Assembly (NCBI GenBank): GCA_021399435.1
Contig: JAJTUP010000043.1
Coordinates: 527,827-591,826 of the forward strand
Direction of reading: 5' to 3'
Length of the DNA: 64,000 bases
Source of the DNA: Diaporthe sp. PMI_573
Lineage: Eukaryota; Ascomycota; Sordariomycetes; Diaporthales; Diaporthaceae
Position numbers and translations under genes: made by a program. The notes beneath the pieces were generated by a model. The model did no database searches. It was not told where the DNA came from and saw only the letters and a list, made by a program, of their open reading frames with translations. Of this stretch, positions 10,709 to 19,884 are shown one piece after another (position 1 is the first letter of the stretch; each line of letters begins with the position of its first letter).

Positions 10709-11545
10709 CTCGTGGCGCTTGGCCGGCACGGGAGGGTAAAGGACCGTGCCTGCGATTGATTGCCCCGGCCCGGTTGGGATCTCTTTCTCGAAATGAGGGC
10801 CGACGGGCATTATGTTGATGAAGAAGGGGCGGTTGTCAACATCGGCTGCGGCATGCTCTAGGAACTCGTCCGACGTCTCGGCAAGGACGTCGGTGGAGTA
10901 GCGCCCGGGGAGGTAGTGTGGCAGGTCCTGGTTCCTCTGGTACGTGGCGTTATAGTAGATATATACGTTCGGCTCCATGAGGACTGCGCGAAGAACAGAC
11001 GATGTGTGAGCATGGCAGAGCTCCTTCACCATCTGGCATGGAGGCATTATGAAACCGAGACTTACAGTTCGTTTCGTTGAAGCCACCCGGGTACGGGTCA
11101 TTCCATGTGACCGTCGAATGGCGGTTCATGAGTTTACCCGTGTAGTAGGTATTGTACCCCGCCTCCTGCATCCACACGGGAGCATAGTCGTCGTTGAGCC
11201 CTTCGCTGATAAACTTGGTATATCCTCCTATTCGTATGCGGTCAGAACGGTATGGAGGAATGACCCGGTCTGGAGATCCTACCGTGAGGGGGAGCCACGT
11301 CTGTTACGTTAGTATTGTGGCCGGTCCTACCAGTTAGGTAAGAGACCCGCGATGGGCAGCACTGCGACATGGTGTAGAAATGCTGGACAGCAGGTTGATA
11401 GTCGACCGAGTTCAGGAGCTTATCCTAGTCGTCCGTCATGATGACCACGAAGTTGGGTCTCTTCCCAAGGCTGCATCGTGATGAGGTGGTCCCGGCTGCG
11501 AGGGCAAGGCAGGAGAGGAGGGTCGGTCAGGGTAGGGCGGACCAT
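10709..11545 (-). pseudogene. Arylsulfatase-like pseudogene, C-terminus cut by hAT-1
   Basis: On the minus strand from an ATG at 11545, the sulfatase signature can be followed through several frames: R-P-N-F-V-V-I-M-T-D-D metal-binding start, then the modified-Cys motif C-C-P-S-R, then E-A-G-Y-N-T-Y-Y-T-G-K, then R-Y-S-T-D-V-L-A and a P-F-F-I-N stretch. After the T-D-D motif an expected Gln codon is TAG (near 11426), and further frameshifts occur in the signal-peptide region and around 11090. The reading frame ends at the hAT-1 terminus (10708), so the C-terminal domain is missing. Such enzymes hydrolyse sulfate esters and are usually secreted or vacuolar. This copy is dead. Confidence 0.85.
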
Positions 11546-12872
11546 GGTGACGGCGATCGTCGACTTGACAGGGAGCTGGAGACAAGACGGACTCAGATCC
11601 CACGCTGTCACTTTTCGCCCAACCGTAGAACAACGGGGCTACAGGTGCATAAATACTTTGTTGAAACAAAACGTAACCATTGCCCCAGTTTCAAACCCTC
11701 TCGAAGGAGGGCAACTGCCGTCGTCATTTCCGCCAGCAGCACCAAGCGCTGTGTGTGAGCTCCAGTCTTGTCAACACTAAATCCTGAAGAAGGCTAGTCT
11801 CTTCCTGTTAGAGGTAAGATCGGAAAGGACGACAGGTCCGAGCTTGCTACTCCAGGTCTCATAGTTAGCTAGCATATGCACCATGTCCCTTTGGGCTAGC
11901 GTAGTATATCAGTGGAAACTCGGAGTGGGTTATCGGCACCGTACCCCTCAGACTTAGTATCTCGGCAAGTCCATATTCGTGGGATGTGAAATGAGAACAT
12001 TAAGACGCAAATTTCCTTCTTGGGCTTGGATATCCGCCTTATTTTCGCCTAGTGCCACCGTTACCCCGAACACTCCTGTTCTATTGGAGCCGAGGTAGGG
12101 GGATGCGGGGCTAAGGTGGGGCCGAAGTTCGCGAGCCGGTGGGGATCGAGGGCGGGGGGTGCGGGGTTTGCGGGGGAGCTGTGGGGCCTGGAGGAAGGAA
12201 GGAAAGCAGCCTTCGGAAGCAGCCTGGCCCTCAGGTGTCACCTAAGATGTGGAGCCGAAGATGGGAACCGTGCTCTATGAATACAAGTAAGTTCGTCCAA
12301 TGTGTCGATAGGCTCTCCCTTTCTAGTCCCCCAAAACTTGATAGTCTGGGAAACCGATGCAACCTGGGCTTCCTAATTTTAGGCGCTCGCAGACGTTTGC
12401 TAGCACCAACGGACTGAATTGCGTTGCAGTCACTGTGGCGCAGCCAATAGAAGATATTTCCGGCATCTGAAATGACCGTCTATTTCAAGGTTAGATGGCA
12501 AACCAGAGTAGTAATGCTGGCAAAGGCTCGACTGGCTTGGCGCACAGCCATTTCGGAAGAGGAACATGCCGTAGGTCGACACCAACTTCGGCAAAGGCAC
12601 CATGAAGTTCCAGAGCGCGAAGACTGATTGTGGAAGAGTCACTGGCCGGTTCTATCGCCGGCCTCGATGCTTTCCGTCCAGCATCCCTATCTACGCCTTA
12701 GTGAGTCCACCAAGAGAAACAATCCTTGTGTACTAGACCACTACCACCTTGGTCGTGTTCATCATTGAGCATGTCCACGACCAAACCCACCCAGATGAAC
12801 ACTCCGGAGGCGTTTTCCAGCAGCCGAGCCTGGAGGTCTTCAGCTAGTGATGATGGTGATACAGCCCGCGAC
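11546..12872. other. No supported gene
   Basis: Open frames here (for example 12139-12417 + and 11954-12241 -) are low-complexity or lack any motif and start context. I see nothing that supports a gene, and no element ends. Confidence 0.5.
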
Positions 12873-13217
12873 CTATTTCGTGGTAGGCACGCCCTCCATG
12901 TTCCCAAGGTCCTCTCCCAGCATGCCATTCTCAATCTCAATCTTCGATGCATCTAGGAGCACATATAGCATGCGCGCCCAGGTGTCCCGGCGGTTGATCC
13001 ACTGGTGCATCGTTCCTCGCTGGATCAGCACGTCTCCCTCCTTCATCACCCTCGTCTCTCCCGAGTCCAGCAGGCATTCCATCTCACCGATGATGAGGAT
13101 GGCATAGTCGCAGCTGACTGTCCGGTGCATGGGAGACGACGCTTGCGGCGGATAGTCGACGTAGCGCAGGACGGAACCGCCTCGCTTCACGAGGGAGCCC
13201 TTTTGGCGATGCTCACG
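12873..13217 (-). pseudogene. Cupin-domain protein, 5' end replaced by repeat A
   Basis: A minus-strand frame of about 115 residues with a cupin-2 pattern: G-G-S-V-L-R-Y-V-D, P-M-H-R-T-V-S (metal-binding His), the G-E-M-E-C-L-L-D-S-G turn, G-D-V-L-I-Q-R-G-T-M-H (second motif), and a C-terminus ending at a natural-looking stop at 12873. The N-terminal residues expected in fungal cupins are absent. Upstream of 13217 the sequence becomes repeat copy A (13218-14335), so insertion of that segment appears to have removed the gene's start and promoter. Small fungal cupins of this type often sit in metabolic clusters, but no partner genes are seen here. Confidence 0.7.
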
Positions 13218-14335
13218 TCCTCCGCGCCCCGATAACAGGTCCCTACTGCACTTTAGAAACATAGGTCCTCACTCTCCCCTCACCCTCATCAGCTCGTCTA
13301 ACTTCGCAATGCACCTTGGCAAATACTCGTTAACGCCATACGCATCAAGGTAGTCTCTCTCCTCAACCAAATCACTCAACGCCACCATGATCCAGTCCTC
13401 CGTCTTCTCTCTCCGTTCCCGTCTGATCTGCCGCCTGTTCTTCTCCCACGCCAGCTTCTGGCGGTACATCTGCCCGCGCTGCTGCTTGTTCGGCCTCCCA
13501 GTCTTGAATACACCGACATCCGCATCCTTCAACGTCCACCGCTTCGGGACCTGGGGCAACTCAGCCGCCAGGCTGGCAGGTTTCTCCCGCGCCTCGATCA
13601 GCGGCAAAAGTGCCTCGTCCAGCAGCTTGAAAGTCGGGATGCTATTGTCGCATGGGGTGCCGCACATCTTACAGGTGGCGTCGAGGTCAGTGTGTGACGC
13701 ATCAGCCATGCTGAGCAGCAGGTTGAAGGCCAGTGTGGTGTCCATGGCGACTAGCTTCTTGACGGCGCTCATGTGCTTGCGGGTGGAGGTGGCGTAGCTG
13801 GAGGTTGTGATGGCCGTGCTATTGCCGCTCATAGTCTTGACTTTCTTGTCCAGCTCGTCGACGCGCTTGTCGAGGACCTTGAGGGTGTCGATGTAGAGGT
13901 TCTTAGCGTCCTTATTGGTGCCTGCAGCGGTGGTCTTCTTGGGTGTGGCGGAATTAGCTGTCCTGGCCTGCTTTGTCCTGGACGCCTTCGCGGGACGAGG
14001 GGGCTGATCATTTTCTTTATCGGAGCCCTGAACTTCTCCGTCGTCTTCGGTGTTGCGCTTGCGCTTAGCCGAGCTGGATGGCTTGAGCCAGCTGTCTAGT
14101 GGGGCCATGCTAGATGCTGTGTATGGTAGAACTAGTTCGGCAATGGTCAAGAAAGTAGAAGAGAGAAAAAGTCCAGTGGAAGAAGTTCAAAAGGTCGGAA
14201 GCGGCTAGGTACGCGTCAAGAATGCGTCGCGGCGCACGGATCATCTCGGATTCGGAGAATGAATCCACCGAGAAGCCCACTAACTACGGGTTCAGCCAAA
14301 GGCTGACTCTACATCAATTCTCAAGTTTTTCGAAT
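13218..14335 (-). repeat. 1.12-kb repeat, copy A (inverted partner of 55771-56891)
   Basis: This 1118-bp block recurs on the opposite strand at 55771-56891 (1121 bp). The size difference is accounted for by a 3-nt insertion, a 1-nt deletion and a 1-nt insertion in copy B. In gene orientation the shared block begins ATTCGAAAAACTTGAG and ends GGGGCGCGGAGGA. The flanks differ completely beyond these points. I find no terminal inverted repeats and no target duplication. The near-identity implies recent duplication or gene conversion. Confidence 0.92.
13269..14108 (-). CDS. Unknown multicopy protein, copy A
   Basis: Intact frame of 279 residues from the ATG at 14108; an upstream in-frame codon at 14150 is less likely because copy B shares the M-A-P/H start context. 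I do not recognise the family. Visible features are a basic, Ser/Lys/Arg-rich N-terminus with possible nuclear-localisation clusters (KRKR and similar), a heptad-like stretch around residues 80-95, a short Cys motif C-K-M-C-G-T-P-C near 150, and a very basic helical segment (K-x-R-R-Q-I-R-R-E-R-R) followed by an acidic C-terminus. DNA binding is possible but unproven. Copy B at 55998-56840 encodes almost the same protein but is frameshifted. Confidence 0.6.
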   Translation of the reverse strand: MAPLDSWLKPSSSAKRKRNTEDDGEVQGSDKENDQPPRPAKASRTKQARTANSATPKKTTAAGTNKDAKNLYIDTLKVLDKRVDELDKKVKTMSGNSTAITTSSYATSTRKHMSAVKKLVAMDTTLAFNLLLSMADASHTDLDATCKMCGTPCDNSIPTFKLLDEALLPLIEAREKPASLAAELPQVPKRWTLKDADVGVFKTGRPNKQQRGQMYRQKLAWEKNRRQIRRERREKTEDWIMVALSDLVEERDYLDAYGVNEYLPRCIAKLDELMRVRGE

Positions 14336-15026
14336 AAGGAAGGGTTGGTGCAAAATTGGCAAAAGTTTCTGGTTGGTCCAAAATCTTGTGTTGACGGCCG
14401 CAACACATTCGGCAACTGGATGACGGCCCTCAAAAAGTGGCCCTTAGTTTTTACAGCTGGCAGCAACCCTGGTTTGTTGACGGGAGCGTGTCGCTTGACA
14501 CGATCTCCATTTTGTTCGCAACGCTTCTTGATGTTTCGCAGAATTAAGTAATGAGTCCTAAGCCTGTCTCCTCAAAGGCTTCAGGATGACATAATTTCCA
14601 TCGTCTGTGCCCGCTGTGGCGAGGAGAAGCCAGCGGGTGACTTTGTCAGCAAAGTGGATTGTCGTACTCAGAACGATTCTCATGTCAGCTGTGTCTCCCC
14701 ATTCCGTGAAACGTTGAGTACTAACTAACTGAAGTACTCCAGATCTAGAGGCGCGACCATGACATTGAGGAGTCTCGCTGTCCGTCCTTCGTCAGCTGAG
14801 AGACGTGCCCCAAAGAGAACCCACGGGGATGCCGGCCTTTCGCCTCCGAACGAGAGATCCGGAACCCAGCCCAATTAACCTGAGCCAATGGGCATGCAAG
14901 GTGGGCCGCCTTTACCAAGGCTTCCGCAGCCAACATAATACGCAATTGTCCAATGATATGCTTATAAATAACCTAAAACACATCTTTTGGGCGGAAATCT
15001 GCAAAGGAGGTTAGAATAGGCGAAAT
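14336..15026. other. No supported gene
   Basis: Only short, motif-free frames. The sequence right of 14335 is the unique flank of repeat copy A. Confidence 0.5.
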
Positions 15027-15715
15027 TTAACACAAGGGGTCTGACTTATGGTGCATCCCAGGGGGAAATGCATCTAGCACTAATGCCGATGCTATGAGTT
15101 GAGTAAGTTTAGGAATGCGGGAATCGAATGCCTTAACAACTTTTTGCAGGTGGGACACAGCGGATTGTGGGACAGGGTTGGTAAGTCGCGAGGCCGTCAC
15201 AAAATCCAGAAGGGGTAGATTATTACAGAAATATTGAAGTGATGTTTGAACAAGGAAAGACCTAAGTTGGTGGGCGAAATTCAATCCAAGCCTCATGCGG
15301 GTTTCATTCGATTATTCTGATAGGCTCGAAATGGCCGATGATACTCTTGATCTTCGCATTAATTTTGAGACTTTTAAGTTGCCTCTTGGGTTTTTGGTTA
15401 ACGTGTCTAAGACCTCTTCGAGGTATAGGTCCTCGTCGTTACAGAAGATGACGAGGATGTGACGGCTAAAACAAGACACTGTAAACGGTAACTGAGCCCA
15501 GCACTGGAGTATATCTGCTGTTCTCAAGGGCCCAAATCCTTTAACAAAGATGATAATCACATCGCTGAAAGGGGCAAGAACCTGCCAGTAAAGATCAAAG
15601 CAGAAATCAGCAACTTTTTCCTGGGTCGGTGATTGGGGTATCTTCCGCGATAAGGCAAGCCCACGATATGGCGATGCTGGGTTGCCGTAATCAGCAGCAG
15701 GCGATGGAGCAATGC
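15027..15715 (-). pseudogene. Patatin-like protein, N-terminal relic
   Basis: One minus-strand frame, interrupted by an in-frame TAA at 15312-15314, matches the N-terminal region of the fungal patatin-like family represented by the gene at 28202-30806. The diagnostic parts are an L-A-P-F-S-D-V-I segment, then the run F-V-T-A-S-R-L-T-N-P-V-P and A-S-A-L-V-L-D-A-F-P-P, which aligns with Y-I-R-A-S-R-S-Q-N-P-V-A and G-S-S-L-L-L-D-N-Y-L-P of the intact gene. The zinc finger and catalytic domain are absent. It abuts a hAT relic at about 15716. The TAA is a plausible CAA-to-TAA change. Confidence 0.7.
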
Positions 15716-17155
15716 GAAGTTGGCAATTTATGATATGATAGTTGCTACTTTTCGTGATTATAATCGTGTAGATCCTGCCACATTCCCTGCCTGTTCTCGC
15801 ACCCCAGGAATATTGCCCAAGGTGCCCTTTGAATCCACCAACACGGCTCTTCGGAAGGTACTGGATGACGATCAAGAAGGCGCTTTTGGCATCGATGACT
15901 CTGATCATGACGGCTCGGATGCCGGAATCATGCTTGGGAGTCCTCTGGAGCCGCCGAAATTCACCTATCCGATCTCCGAGGCCATCGATACGGACGCTCT
16001 CGCCAAATTCCGGAAGATGGGCCCGATAGGAAAACTCCACAACGTTGGTGTCGCCATCAAAAGGAGCCCTAGGCTCAGAAGGACGTATCTTCATGCGCAG
16101 GTTGGCCAACCGGCCTAGCCTTTGCTACCGGAGCCGCTGGCTAACTTTGTTCAGGTCAAAATCAACAGAATGAATAACGAGCCGAACCCCGAGCGAACTC
16201 ATGAATGGGTGCAGAACGTAGAGACTCGATGGTCCTCGGACAGGGATATGATTAGCCATGCGCTATCTCATCGAGAAGCCATCAATCAGTTTATCGCCGA
16301 CGTTGAAGTTGATTGGGAAGAGAACGGTGCTAAGCCGAGGGAGCGGCCGTGCATCATCGATGACAAGCTGTCTGCTCAAGACTGGAAGCTCATCTCCGTC
16401 TACAATCTCATTCTCGAACCTTTTGCCATAGTCACCAGCCAGTTGCAAGGCATAGGTACTCTTGGTATACGGTCGACTTCAGGCGGGTTCTGGGAGTATT
16501 TCCCCGCCTTCGAGATGCTTCTTGATCACCTCGAAGAAGCTGAGGAAGGCACAGTTATTCGGATGGATGAGAATCATGAGTATTGTGCTGTGGACATATT
16601 TAAGGACATGGACACCAAGACAAGAAGATGGTTGAAGGTCCATATAAAGCTAGCATGGAAGAGGCTGGATAAGTACTATAACCTCCTTAACCAGCTTGCT
16701 TACGTCGCCGCAGTTGTCCTTCACCCCTGCAAGAAGTGGAAGGCCATGGAAGAACTCTGGGACGGTTGCCCAATCCGCAAACAGGGCGGGTGGAAGAAAC
16801 ATTACAACACACTGTTGCGGAGCTTTTACGAAGTCCGTTACAAGGGTGTTGACTTCGGGGGTAAACGCAGCCAGGATGCCGATAAGGAGGCTGATGCCTG
16901 CCGCGACTACGTCAAGCGGAGGATGGATTTCAAGAGAGCACGTCGACAAGCTGATGCTGGCGGGGAGAGCACTAACGGAACCCACAGAGGCCGTAAGGGT
17001 CGCCTGGGCCAGAACAATCTCTCTACTGCGGCCCAGGCAGTCAACGACGAATTGGCCATCTATTTAAGCGAAGCGGCTGTCGAATCTGCAGTGGTCGAGA
17101 AGGACCCTATTGGGTGGTGGCAACAGAATCTTCAGAAGTTTCCAACTATCCCGTA
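15716..17155 (+). pseudogene. hAT-3 transposase relic, truncated at both ends
   Basis: Exon 15720-16100, an in-frame 54-nt intron (16101-16154, GTTGGC...CTAAC...TTCAG), then an exon open to about 17155. It resembles the middle of hAT-2: K-M-G-P-I-G-K-L-H-N, E-W-V-Q-N-V-E-T-R-W-S-S-D, S-A-Q-D-W-K-L, then the start of the dimerisation region (D-P-I-G-W-W). The BED finger and the conserved C-terminal dimerisation core are missing. The left break joins the patatin relic and the right break joins a chromovirus integrase, so this is a chimeric junction. Non-functional. Confidence 0.85.
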
Positions 17156-18852
17156 AGACAGTCGAGCTCCCTACCGTCAAGGCGTGTGAACGAGAAGAGA
17201 GGACCATGGCTCTGATCCCTAAGGCAAGACTCTCGCCTACAGCCCAGCCTGCCGAGCAAGTGGAAACAGTTCCGGACCGCGAAGTGATTGCCGCGGCTGA
17301 CCTTGCCGACCACGCCGATATCCCTCAGGGCGCAGACCTAGTCGACCTGGTCAAGCGAGAGAACCAATCGCAGGGACTCGGCCTGAAGGACAAACGTCTT
17401 TGGGTACCAGAAAAGACAGCCGACAGCCGTATCTATCTACAGACAGCCCTGATCCGAGAAGCACATGTCCCGAAGATCTTCGCGCACCCGGGCCAGAACA
17501 AGGTTATTAAGATGCTGGAGCGAGAATACTACTGGCCACAGCTAAAGCAATCGGTACGCAAGTATATCCGCAACTGCCACGAGTGCCGGCGGAACAAGAT
17601 CCCTCGAGACAAGACACCAGGGCTTCTTCACCCACTGCCAGTACCGGGAGAAGTCTGGGAACATGTTGTCGTTGACGGCAAGACAATGCCCAAGGACCGA
17701 TTTGGGTACGACTATGTATGGGGCTTTGTGTGCAAGCTAAGTAGACTCCTGGCCACACTTCCGGGGAAGAAGACCGATACAGCGGAGACACTGGCCACGA
17801 GATACTATCGCTATTTGTACCGTTTCCTGGGATTGCCGACGATCTGGATCAGTGATAATGCCGGACCTTTTGTCTCAGCCTTTCTTGCCAAACTGAATGA
17901 GCTGACGGGAACAAAGCATCGGCACGGGAGCGCCTACCACCCCCAGACTCAAGGTGCGATCGAGCTCACAAACCAGGAGCTCGACCAGCGGCTACGGTTT
18001 TACATCGACAAGTATCAAGACGACTGGAGTGTGCACCTGCCAGCCCTTGATTTCGCGCACAACTCGTCGTGGCACTCCGCAATCGATATGTCACCACTAA
18101 AGGTCATGCTAGGCAAGGACATACGGAACCCGTTGTCTTTAGACCCAAGCACAGCAGAGGCAACAGCAGGACCAGCCGAGAGGGCCCTTAAGCTGGTCAG
18201 ACAGACCAAGGAGGTGCAGGAACTCGCCCGCCGTGCCGCCGCCAGCACGCAGGAGAAACAGAAGGCCCAGGCAAACAAGAAGCGTCGCCCGGTGAACTTT
18301 AAGGTTCACGACAAGGTCTTCCTGCGAAAGAAGGGATTCTCAACACAGACTCCAACCACCCGCCTCGACTCGCAGTTTGTAGGTCCCTTTGAGATTCTAG
18401 ACGAAAGAGGCCACAGTTACGTCCTCGACCTTCCAGCTTCGTATAAGATGCCCAACCTGTTCCACGCCGACCGGCTCAGGAAGGCCGACGACGACCCGTT
18501 GCCACAGCAGGTCCAGGTACCACCCCCACCGGAAGAAACCAATGGCGAACCAGAGTTCGAGGTCGAACAAATCAAACAGAGCCGACTCCACGGCCGCAAC
18601 AGAGAACTGCAGTACCAGGTGGCCTGGCGAGGATGCGACCCTGACGACACTTGGTACCCTGCCGAGAACTTCAAGAACGCGGCAATAGCCCTAGAGACCT
18701 TCCATCGAGAACACCCAGAAGCGCCCGGTCCACCGCCACGACTGCAAAAATGGATTCGGTCTGCAGCAGCAGACGAGGAAGACGACGACCACCCGGACGA
18801 TAACAGGGCAGAAAAGACAGGCAAGCAGAGCAGGTCTAGACGGCATACATAA
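17156..18852 (+). pseudogene. Chromovirus integrase with chromodomain (5'-truncated pol)
   Basis: Open frame ending at 18852. In order: an H2C2 zinc-binding domain (His-Pro-Gly ... Cys-x2-Cys-Arg-Arg), a DDE integrase core (V-V-D-G-K, W-I-S-D-N-A-G-P-F, and Y-H-P-Q-T-Q-G with the following Glu), a GPF/Y module (Q-F-V-G-P-F-E-I-L) and a C-terminal chromodomain (Y-Q-V-A-W-R-G-C-D-P-D-D-T-W-Y-P-A-E-N-F). In chromoviruses the chromodomain steers integration to marked chromatin. The frame is fully open, so decay is by truncation rather than point mutation. The first codons of the frame read through hAT sequence and are not part of the protein. Confidence 0.9.
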
Positions 18853-18904
18853 CGTCACTAGCTACGCGAAACCGTCCCGGTGTCTGCGTTTTGGAGGGGG
18901 GTAG

Positions 18905-19106
18905 TGTGACGGCAGCCATGGTAGGCAAGCCACCTGGCCGTCACAAGGACCCTAACCCTTAGCCCCACAGTCGCGTCAAGACTTCGCGAAGCCAGAGACC
19001 GCCAGAGCTTCGCTCTCCCCTTTCTTTTCCTCTCCTCAGCTTAGAATATTCGTTGATAGCGCCAATAGACCCAGCTCCCATGCTGCATCTCGTACCGGCC
19101 GTGACA
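18905..19106 (+). repeat. Candidate 3' LTR of the chromovirus
   Basis: Begins TGTGACGG directly after a polypurine tract. An internal inverted copy CCGTCACA at about 18937-18944 could form a hairpin with the start. The end at 19106 (GTGACA) is a guess because no 5' LTR is present for comparison. Confidence 0.45.
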
Positions 19107-19768
19107 CGTCTCAGCTTGAGCTGGTGGGCTACTATTCATGTTATACTCTCCTCTTTGGAGATCAGACGAGACTTCTGGCTGATGTGCGCAGCAGACTTTG
19201 TTACACGTGTAAAAAGTACTGTGGTAGCCTTGTATGCTGCGTACATTTCGTTGTCAGCACTGGGGGGACGATGCATGAGGAAGACCTATCTAATTATGTG
19301 TTGCCCTGGCCGGCACAGATATTTCGAATTAATATGTTTAAATCAAGATTTTAGAGAGTAATATTCTGAAACTAATTTCATTATATCTAAAACTAGTTTA
19401 TGGACATATAGTCGGCAGATATTTATATGCCCTGCACTTACGTTGAAAATGCATGTGACTCTGGCGCTGATTCCGGGGGCGGCTACAACCTCCGCTATTG
19501 TGGAGCTCCGTTTCCATATAAATCAGAGCTTCGCAAGCTCACTTTCTATAGTCAGAAAACCAGTCAACTTGCTCTATTCGATGTGCCCTGCTCGGAATCG
19601 TGATAGAAATACTTGCCCAATTTAACTCTAAACGTACCATTTTTAAGGATAATCTCAAAACCGTTAGGCGTACTTTTGATTAATCCTGTGCAGCTTGGGG
19701 CCAACGCATGCTGTCGATCCGACCGAAATTCCAATATCTTAATTCTAATTTAGCCCGAGCGCAATGCC
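19107..19768. other. AT-rich spacer, no supported gene
   Basis: AT-rich sequence with short frames and no motifs. It looks like decayed or RIP-affected DNA between the retroelement and the DUF3723 gene. Confidence 0.5.
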
Positions 19769-19778
19769 TTATATAAAG
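19769..19778 (+). promoter_or_regulatory. TATA box candidate for the DUF3723 gene
   Basis: TTATATAAAG lies about 107 bp upstream of the proposed ATG at 19885, a normal distance allowing for a short 5' UTR. Confidence 0.4.
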
Positions 19779-19884
19779 ATAAAGACAGTAGAATTGATTA
19801 AATAGGTCCTCGACGAATAAATCTTTACTATTTTTTACCCTCCCTTCTAATGTGCACTCCTGTATCGGTCGCTCATATTTCATT

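Larger units (their letters stand above)
17156..19106 (+). mobile_element. Ty3/gypsy chromovirus, 3' portion
   Basis: The end of a chromodomain Ty3 retrotransposon: integrase plus chromodomain, then a polypurine tract (GGAGGGGGG at 18893-18901) followed by TGTGACGGC, a typical LTR start, at 18905. Gag, protease, reverse transcriptase and RNase H are absent; upstream sequence is the hAT-3 relic. The 3' limit is estimated from a GTGACA at 19101-19106. Confidence 0.8.

Noticed and set aside
12139..12417. Gly-rich open frame
   Set aside because: Low-complexity G-rich sequence, no start context, no motif.
13218..14335. Helitron interpretation of the 1.12-kb repeat
   Set aside because: One end begins TC, but the other lacks CTRR and no 3' hairpin is evident; the insertion sites are not A/T dinucleotides.
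15312..16109. 265-codon minus-strand frame
   Set aside because: Its first half is antisense to the hAT-3 transposase. Only the part below about 15715 is real (patatin relic).
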